Both the position numbers and the translations under genes were made by a program. Shown here one piece after another: positions 58,596 to 64,000 of a stretch of DNA of 64,000 bases. Within the stretch, counting starts at the first letter, position 1. Each line of letters opens with the position of its first letter. The stretch covers positions 49,618 through 113,617 of the forward strand of contig NZ_JAGGPX010000008.1 in the NCBI RefSeq assembly GCF_018613575.1. Direction: 5' to 3'. The DNA is from Planococcus sp. ISL-110 (lineage in GTDB: Bacteria > Bacillota > Bacilli > Bacillales_A > Planococcaceae). The notes below the pieces were generated by a model. That model was not told where the DNA came from. It saw only the letters and a program-made list of their open reading frames with translations, and made no database searches.

Positions 58596-59609
58596 GTGGT
58601 AAAAGAATTTGAAAAAGAAGTTATGCAAGCGATGGACAAAATGTTTGAAAACGAAATGAAAAAAGTCAACGATGCACTGGATCAAGAGCTTTTGATTTCC
58701 TTAATTGGCGAAGTCAACGCCGGAAAATCTTCCACCGTCAATAAAATTATTGGAGAAGATATTGCCAGCACCAATCCGATGCCAGGGGAAACGGTCAGTG
58801 TAGATCCTTATAATATCCGTGGCCTTGAAAACATCAAATTTATGGATACGCCGGGATTAAATGATCCGAACGATGAAAATCCTAAAAAAACCTTGGAGTT
58901 TGTACAGAAATCCGATGTTGTGCTGTTTTTCCTGAATGCAGCAGGCACGGTGTTCTCGGAAAGTGAAAAAGAGAAGTTCAACGAAATCGAAAAACACAAT
59001 AAAGATATCCTGATTGTCTTGAATAAAATCGATGCTGCGGAAAATATTCCGTCCATCGTCCAATTTGTTCAAGAGCACACGGGACATAAATACAAAGTCA
59101 TTCCGATTTCTTCAAAAACAGAAGAGAATCTGGAAACCCTAAAGAAGGAAATTCTTTTTTTGCTCGAAAAGAAGGGTAAGGACCTGCTCTTCGCCAAAAG
59201 CATGAAAGAGAAATCTTCTGCCGCTACACGCTGGATTATCGGTGCCGGCGTTTCGGCCGGCGTCATCGGTGCATCGCCCATCCCGGGTTCGGATGTGCTG
59301 CCGTTGACCACGCTGCAAGTAGCATTGATCATTAAATTGTCTAACCTTTACGACAAACCGTTAACCAAAAAAGCGGCGAAAGACATGATTGTTATCACTG
59401 CGACGCAAACAATCGGCCACACCATTTATCGCCAGGCGCTTAAGTTTATTCCTGGAGCAGGATCTATCATCGGTGGAACTGTGGCTTCGTCCATGACATT
59501 GGCACTTGGCTACGGCGTGAAGTATGCATACGAAAACAATATCGCTATTGACTACGATATGATCGGTGACTTGTTTGAAAAGCTGAAAAAACGCGAGAAA
59601 AAAGCCTGA
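58596..59609 (+). CDS. Dynamin/Era-like GTPase with C-terminal membrane-associated domain
   Basis: This is a 337-residue GTPase. G1 is GEVNAGKSS (38-46), G3 is FMDTPGLNDPND, and G4 is VLNKIDAA. The C-terminal ~130 residues include hydrophobic glycine-rich stretches (WIIGAGVSAGVIGASPIPGSDVLPLTTLQVALI and FIPGAGSIIGGTVASSMTLALGYG) like the DUF697 family, suggesting membrane insertion. It starts at GTG 58596 with GGGGGAAG upstream. It stands alone between terminators. Cellular role is unknown; stress or membrane remodelling is possible. Confidence 0.85.
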   Translation: MVKEFEKEVMQAMDKMFENEMKKVNDALDQELLISLIGEVNAGKSSTVNKIIGEDIASTNPMPGETVSVDPYNIRGLENIKFMDTPGLNDPNDENPKKTLEFVQKSDVVLFFLNAAGTVFSESEKEKFNEIEKHNKDILIVLNKIDAAENIPSIVQFVQEHTGHKYKVIPISSKTEENLETLKKEILFLLEKKGKDLLFAKSMKEKSSAATRWIIGAGVSAGVIGASPIPGSDVLPLTTLQVALIIKLSNLYDKPLTKKAAKDMIVITATQTIGHTIYRQALKFIPGAGSIIGGTVASSMTLALGYGVKYAYENNIAIDYDMIGDLFEKLKKREKKA

Positions 59610-59616
59610 TGATTGT

Positions 59617-59650
59617 CAAACCGCCCTTCCCATGCGGAAGGGCGGTTTTC
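59617..59650 (+). terminator. Terminator after the GTPase gene
   Basis: AAACCGCCCTTCC and GGAAGGGCGGTTT form a 13-bp stem around CATGC, then TTC. The U-run is weak. Confidence 0.8.
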
Positions 59651-59713
59651 AATTTGCTTGCGTCTTTCGGATTTGTCATTTACCTTTAGGAGAAAGATAG
59701 ACGGAGGTGCGGG

Positions 59714-60394
59714 ATGAAGATATTGGTTGTGGAAGATAACCCGAGTGTCAGTTCCATGCTCGAGCTGTTCTTCTCGAAAGAAGGCATCCAAGGTGATTTT
59801 GCAGCTGATGGGCTGGAAGGTTACCGGAAATACAAAGACGGTCTATACGATCTACTGATATTGGACTGGATGCTTCCAGGGATGGATGGCATCGCGCTAT
59901 GCCGAAAAATCCGTGAAGAAGGAAACGCGGTCCCGATCATCATGCTGACGGCAAAAGACAGCGAGTCAGACCAGGTCATCGGCTTTGAAATGGGCGCAGA
60001 TGATTATGTGACAAAACCATTCAGCCCATTGACTTTAATGGCGCGCATCAAAGCGGTTACGCGGCGCACGCAGAAGGCGGAACCTGTATCAGATCTAATC
60101 CAAACCGTCCATTTTACCGTCAACAAGGAAACGCGGGATATTTTGAAAGACGGACAGGAAGTCGACAACCTGACGCCCAAGGAATTCGATCTGCTGGTGT
60201 TTTTTCTGCAGCATCCAAAGCAGGTGTTCAGCCGGGAACAGTTATTGGAACAAGTATGGGGCTACCAGTTCTATGGCGATGAACGGACAGTAGACGTCCA
60301 CATCAAGCGCCTCCGCAAGAAAATCAATGGCGGGGACAAGCTGTTCCATACGGTATGGGGAGTTGGCTATAAATTTGAAGAACACACGAATTAA
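59714..60394 (+). CDS. OmpR-family response regulator (CssR-like)
   Basis: This is a 226-residue regulator. The receiver has VVEDNPS, phospho-Asp in LLILDWMLPGMDG, Thr in IMLTAKDSESD and Lys in YVTKPFSP. The winged-helix domain ends DERTVDVHIKRLRKKINGG and VWGVGYKFEE. GACGGAGGTGCGGG precedes the ATG. It overlaps the kinase start by 20 bases. Proximity to PpiC and HtrA genes suggests a secretion-stress regulator like CssR, inferred from context. Confidence 0.9.
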   Translation: MKILVVEDNPSVSSMLELFFSKEGIQGDFAADGLEGYRKYKDGLYDLLILDWMLPGMDGIALCRKIREEGNAVPIIMLTAKDSESDQVIGFEMGADDYVTKPFSPLTLMARIKAVTRRTQKAEPVSDLIQTVHFTVNKETRDILKDGQEVDNLTPKEFDLLVFFLQHPKQVFSREQLLEQVWGYQFYGDERTVDVHIKRLRKKINGGDKLFHTVWGVGYKFEEHTN

Positions 60395-61778
60395 GTATTT
60401 CTATCAGCTGATTGCCAGCCATATGAGCATTTTGCTGATCGCTTTTTTGATTTTAAGTATTTTATTCGTCCGCTACGTGGATGATTTTGCCTATAATGAA
60501 AAAGCGGAAGAGCTGGAGAACTACGGCGAACAGATTATTGCCGAGCTCGAACAGGCGCGTCCAGGCACCAATCTGCAGGCCTATGTCTCGATCCTCGCAG
60601 CCCAGAATATCAGTTTTATTGTTTTTGATCAGCAAAGCCGTATTTTGTATCCGGTGGCTGGTTCATTTCCTCCCGTGGAACTGACGCAGGAAGAATGGAA
60701 CGTCATTGAACAGGGGGAGACGCTTGTCGTCAACCGTGACGTCGAACGATTCGAGTTCACGGTGACGTTTGTAGCCATGCCGTATTTCGAAAATAACCAA
60801 CTGGCAGGCGGCGTCCTGCTTGCTTCGCCTGTGAGCGGCATCAGTGAAATGATCGCCGAATTGAATAAAACCTTGATCACCACGATCTTAATTGCGTTGG
60901 CGATTGCGCTGCTGTTCAGCCTGTGGCTGTCGAAAATGCATGTCAGCCGGATCCAGCGGATGCGAAAAGCGACTTCCATGATCAGTGAAGGGCATTATGA
61001 TGTCAATCTGCCGGAATCGAATTTCGATGAATTCGGCGACTTGGCGCATGACTTCAACAAGATGGCCGCCAAACTGCAGCAGTCAAACGAAGAAATCGAC
61101 CGGCTTGAAAACCGCCGCCGCCAATTTATGGCGGATGTCTCGCATGAGATGCGTACGCCTTTGACGACGATTGCCGGCATCATTGAAGGGTTGCGGAACA
61201 ATATGATCGAAGAAAGCCAACAGGAAAAAGGCATCCGTCTGGCGAGTGAGGAAACAAAGCGGCTGATGCGCTTGGTCAATGAAAACCTGGACTATGAGAA
61301 AATCAGGTCCAATCAGGTGGTGCTGACAAAAGAGGAAATCGATGCAGACGAACTTCTGGAAATCATCCAGGAGCAGCTTTACCTGCAGGCGAAAGAGAAA
61401 GGCGATACGATCGTCATCAACACCAGTCCGGGCGATCTCATCTATGGAGATATGGACCGGTTGATCCAAATTCTCATGAATATCGTCAAAAATGCAATTC
61501 AGTTTACGGAGAATGGCACCATTTCCTTGACGACCCATTCTGAAATGGATCATATGGTGATTACAGTGGAAGACAACGGGGCAGGGATTGACGTGGAGGA
61601 AATCGATATGGTCTGGCGTCGATTCTACAAAGCCGATTTGTCGCGCGGAAGCGGCCAATTCGGATTGGGCTTATCGATCGTTAAGCAACTCGTGACGCTG
61701 CACGATGGAGAAGTCGGTGTAGAAAGCGAAAAAGGTCAAGGTACGAAATTCATAATCCGCCTGCCGCATAAAAAATGA
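60375..61778 (+). CDS. Sensor histidine kinase (CssS-like)
   Basis: This 467-residue kinase has two membrane helices (about residues 12-35 and 172-192) flanking a ~135-residue extracellular sensor. A HAMP domain, HisKA with phospho-His in DVSHEMRTPLTTIAGIIEGL, and HATPase with N box IVKNAIQF, DNGAGI and FGLGLSIVKQL follow. The TTG at 60375 is the likely start (overlapping the regulator), with GGGGAG upstream; ATG 60423 is an alternative. The layout matches CssS, the sensor of misfolded exported protein, whose known target is htrA. Confidence 0.88.
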   Translation: MKNTRIKYFYQLIASHMSILLIAFLILSILFVRYVDDFAYNEKAEELENYGEQIIAELEQARPGTNLQAYVSILAAQNISFIVFDQQSRILYPVAGSFPPVELTQEEWNVIEQGETLVVNRDVERFEFTVTFVAMPYFENNQLAGGVLLASPVSGISEMIAELNKTLITTILIALAIALLFSLWLSKMHVSRIQRMRKATSMISEGHYDVNLPESNFDEFGDLAHDFNKMAAKLQQSNEEIDRLENRRRQFMADVSHEMRTPLTTIAGIIEGLRNNMIEESQQEKGIRLASEETKRLMRLVNENLDYEKIRSNQVVLTKEEIDADELLEIIQEQLYLQAKEKGDTIVINTSPGDLIYGDMDRLIQILMNIVKNAIQFTENGTISLTTHSEMDHMVITVEDNGAGIDVEEIDMVWRRFYKADLSRGSGQFGLGLSIVKQLVTLHDGEVGVESEKGQGTKFIIRLPHKK

Positions 61779-61810
61779 CTTGGGAGAGACAATCCTGAGT
61801 CATTTTTTTA
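61772..61810 (+). terminator. Terminator after the two-component system
   Basis: AAAATGACT(TGGG) pairs with (CC)TGAGTCATTTT across a 20-base imperfect loop, then TTTT. The stem includes the kinase stop codon. Confidence 0.75.
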
Positions 61811-61908
61811 TGCACAAAACTTTCTACTTTTGTTAAAACTCTGGTCATAGTTTATTCATAATTGCTTGATAAGCTGTGTATAGCGACTTAGGAAAAGAGG
61901 AATAAAAA

Positions 61909-62775
61909 ATGAAAAAACTTTTATACATTGCGATCGGCGTACTAGCGGCAACAGCTATTTTTATGATGGTTGCATTTGCTGGGGATGAAACAGTAGCTTC
62001 GGTAGGGGAGACGGAAATAACGAAAGATGCGTTATACGACAAAATGGTGGCTTCTGCTGGAGCAGCAACATTAGATACCCTGATTTCCAATGAGGTTGTC
62101 AATCAGGAGGCAGATAATGCAAACGTCAAGGTAACGCAGGAAGAGCTTGATGCAGAAATGGCAGTCTACGAAGAAAGCTACGGCGGTGCGGAAGCGCTCG
62201 AAGAAGCACTTGCAGCAAGTGGAATGTCGATAGCGGATCTGGAAGAGGAAATGGGGATCTACCTGAAGATTGAAAAGATCATCGGGCCAGATATTGAGAT
62301 AACTGACGAACAGATCAGTGCATATTTCGATGAAAACAAAGCTTCGTTCGATCAACCTTCGCAGGTGGAAGCGAACCATATACTGGTAGCGACTCAGGAA
62401 GAGGCAGATAAAGTAAAGGACAAGCTGGATGACGGTGGCGACTTTGCCGAACTGGCTGCTGAATATTCTACAGATGCGGCGAATGCCGAGAGCGGCGGTG
62501 CACTCGGAGCATTTGGTGCAGGTGAAATGGCAGCAGAATTTGAAGAGGCTGCTTTCAGTATGAAGATTGACGAAATCAGCGACCCTGTCGAAACGGATTA
62601 CGGATTCCATATCATACAGGTAACCGGAAAAACCGATGCCACAGAAGCAAATCTGGAAGACAACAAGGAACAGATTAAGGAAACTTTATTTGATGAGGCG
62701 CTGAGTACGAAATATGCCGAATGGCTGGCAGAAAAAACCGAATCATACGATATCGTCAACACATTGACAGAATAA
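61909..62775 (+). CDS. PpiC-type peptidyl-prolyl isomerase, membrane-anchored or secreted foldase
   Basis: This is a 288-residue SurA/PrsA-like protein. An N-terminal hydrophobic segment (LLYIAIGVLAATAIFMMVAFAG) lacks a lipobox cysteine, unlike PrsA, so it is anchored by this helix or cleaved. Residues ~30-140 form the SurA-N-like chaperone part. Residues ~145-240 form a parvulin domain (ANHILVATQEEADKV, AAEYSTDAANAESGGALGAF, AAFSMKIDEISDPVETDYGFHIIQV). The protein is strongly acidic. It lies 130 bases after the CssS-like kinase and 15 before HtrA, likely cotranscribed with htrA. Confidence 0.88.
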   Translation: MKKLLYIAIGVLAATAIFMMVAFAGDETVASVGETEITKDALYDKMVASAGAATLDTLISNEVVNQEADNANVKVTQEELDAEMAVYEESYGGAEALEEALAASGMSIADLEEEMGIYLKIEKIIGPDIEITDEQISAYFDENKASFDQPSQVEANHILVATQEEADKVKDKLDDGGDFAELAAEYSTDAANAESGGALGAFGAGEMAAEFEEAAFSMKIDEISDPVETDYGFHIIQVTGKTDATEANLEDNKEQIKETLFDEALSTKYAEWLAEKTESYDIVNTLTE

Positions 62776-62789
62776 AGGAGAGAATATAG

Positions 62790-63983
62790 ATGGGATATTA
62801 TAATTCAGCAGAACCGAAAAAGAACAAAAAAGGCTATTTTGCTTCCAGTTTTACGGGGATGATTGCAGGAGCGTTATTAGTAGGGGTAATTCTTCCAGGT
62901 GCGACAGATGCAGAGCTCGGAAGCGATAAACCTACTTCAACAACCGAGTCAGTCAGCGGTTTGCAGACAAACTCAACAGTTGTCACTTCAGATGTGACGG
63001 AAATCGTCGAAGAAACCACTGATGCAGTGGTTGGCGTTTCCAACTTACAGGCAGCACAGCAAAACCCATTTGCTTCACAGACCAGTAAAGATGCGGAATC
63101 GCAGGAAGCTGGTGTAGGGTCGGGGGTCATTTACAAAAAAGATGGGGACACAGCATATATTGTCACCAATAACCATGTAGTGGAAGGTGCAGAAGAAGTA
63201 ATGGTCACTTTATCGGATGGAACAGAACTGGACGCAGAAGTACTGGGAACCGATATCTGGACCGACTTGGCTGTCCTGAAAGTTTCGGCTGACAGCATTA
63301 CAACAGTAGCTGAATTCGGAGATTCTTCAGTATTGCAAGCAGGGGAACCGGTTATTGCTATCGGTAATCCATTAGGTCTTCAGTTTTCCGGTTCGGTGAC
63401 CACAGGTGTTATTTCAGGAACGGAGCGCTTAGTGCCGATTGATGTAAACCAGGACGGCACAGAAGACTGGCAGTCAGAGGTTCTTCAAACTGACGCTGCC
63501 ATCAGTCCGGGTAACAGCGGTGGTGCGCTGATTAATGCCCAGGGGCAAGTCATCGGCATCAATTCCATGAAAATCGCTCAGGATGCTGTAGAAGGCATCG
63601 GGCTGGCAATACCTGTAAACACGGCTATACCGATCATTTCAGACCTGGAAACAGAAGGATCTGTAGAGCGTCCGTCAATGGGCGTCGCCATTTTGGATTT
63701 GGCTGAAGTTCCAGCACAATACCGCAGCAGCCAATTAAACTTGCCGGCAGAAGTCGAAGGCGGGATTGTCGTTGAATCGGTGGTTGAAGGTTCTGGAGCA
63801 GCAGTTGCAGGGATGGAAGCCTACGACGTCATCGTTGAAATGGATGGAAAGGCAGTAAATTCCGTACTCGAACTTCGCCAATACCTCTACAATGAAACTA
63901 GAGTCGGCGACACGCTGAAAGTAAAAGCTTACAAAAATGGAGAACTTCAAAGCTTTGAACTGAAATTAACCGAAAGCATTTAA
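62790..63983 (+). CDS. HtrA/DegP-like serine protease
   Basis: This is a 397-residue membrane-anchored protease. One N-terminal helix (residues ~18-36) is followed by a linker and a trypsin-like domain with the triad His129 (VTNNHVVEGA), Asp159 (TDLAVLKV) and Ser243 (ISPGNSGGALI). A PDZ domain occupies ~300-390 (GGIVVESVVEGSGAAVAGMEAYDVIVEMDG). AAAGGAGAGAATATAG precedes the ATG. It degrades misfolded exported proteins at the membrane. With the upstream PpiC foldase and CssRS-like pair it makes an extracytoplasmic quality-control unit. Confidence 0.93.
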   Translation: MGYYNSAEPKKNKKGYFASSFTGMIAGALLVGVILPGATDAELGSDKPTSTTESVSGLQTNSTVVTSDVTEIVEETTDAVVGVSNLQAAQQNPFASQTSKDAESQEAGVGSGVIYKKDGDTAYIVTNNHVVEGAEEVMVTLSDGTELDAEVLGTDIWTDLAVLKVSADSITTVAEFGDSSVLQAGEPVIAIGNPLGLQFSGSVTTGVISGTERLVPIDVNQDGTEDWQSEVLQTDAAISPGNSGGALINAQGQVIGINSMKIAQDAVEGIGLAIPVNTAIPIISDLETEGSVERPSMGVAILDLAEVPAQYRSSQLNLPAEVEGGIVVESVVEGSGAAVAGMEAYDVIVEMDGKAVNSVLELRQYLYNETRVGDTLKVKAYKNGELQSFELKLTESI

Positions 63984-63986
63984 TTA

Positions 63987-64000
63987 AGAAAAGCGGAAGC
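63987..64000. repeat. Start of a probable intergenic repeat at the window edge
   Basis: AAGAAAAGCGGAAGC resembles the inverted form of the GCTTGCGCTTTTCTT block seen at 12054 and 12180, but is cut by the window end. Confidence 0.4.

Noticed and set aside
1..64000. CRISPR arrays, rRNA, tRNA, phage or transposase genes
   Set aside because: I looked for regularly spaced repeats, conserved rRNA/tRNA blocks and integrase or transposase motifs and found none.

Overview
The window looks like chromosomal DNA of a low- to mid-GC member of the Bacillales, most likely family Planococcaceae (Planococcus, Planomicrobium or Sporosarcina-like). This is inferred from strong AGGAGG ribosome sites, U-run terminators, S-box (SAM) and RFN (FMN) riboswitches, and Bacillus-type genes (metNIQ, MtnE/MtnU-like pair, SipS-like peptidase, LtaS-family enzyme, CssRS/HtrA-like module). 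A CruF-like carotenoid gene at the left edge fits the pigmented Planococcaceae. I saw no rRNA, tRNA, CRISPR array, phage or transposase gene.

Layout. 1-5.4 kb: partial carotenoid gene, an RpiR regulator with a polar amino-acid ABC transporter, a CBS protein and a lipoprotein. 5.1-11.6 kb: a dispersed repeat, a TetR repressor and a six-gene operon that reads as carnitine uptake and conversion to glycine betaine (BKACE-type cleavage enzyme, L-carnitine dehydrogenase, thioesterase, OpuA/ProU-type ABC transporter). The TetR gene and the operon have promoters with matching operators in the same position. 11.7-22 kb: cupin, RluF, aldehyde dehydrogenase with DUF779 partner, a VbhA-Fic toxin-antitoxin pair, AAC(3)-like acetyltransferase, acyl-CoA thioesterase, DUF421 protein, a group of DnaA-box-like sites, SEC-C protein and signal peptidase I. 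21-26 kb: methionine block (MtnE- and MtnU-like enzymes, SAM riboswitch, metNIQ). 27-34 kb: a CitA/CitB-type two-component system with a tripartite tricarboxylate transporter and an SLC13-like permease.

34.5-39.5 kb: a reactive-sulfur island under a CstR-type repressor, with DUF302, DsrE-family, two rhodaneses, a TusA-rhodanese fusion, a rhodanese-metallo-beta-lactamase fusion, TusA and a TauE exporter. Four good ATACCC-N4-GGGTAT-like operators and one weak one punctuate it. 39.5-52.6 kb: mixed housekeeping genes (TopB, MalY/PatB, MpsC/DUF2294, DUF2243, Pcm-like, MsrA, MgtC, an ABC exporter, a decayed VOC gene, metallophosphoesterase, GNAT, CHY zinc finger). 52.8-55.1 kb: an FMN-riboswitch riboflavin operon reduced to ribE, a RibB-only gene and ribH, lacking ribD and the GTP cyclohydrolase II domain. 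55-64 kb: histidine phosphatase, flavodoxin-family oxidoreductase, a frameshifted LTA-synthase-family gene, a dynamin/Era-like GTPase, and a CssRS-like two-component system next to a PpiC foldase and an HtrA protease.

Two dispersed non-coding repeat families run through the intergenic spaces. One is bounded by a 13-bp inverted repeat (TATATAAGTTGAA). The other carries GCTTGCGCTTTTC and CGTCGAATCTA blocks.
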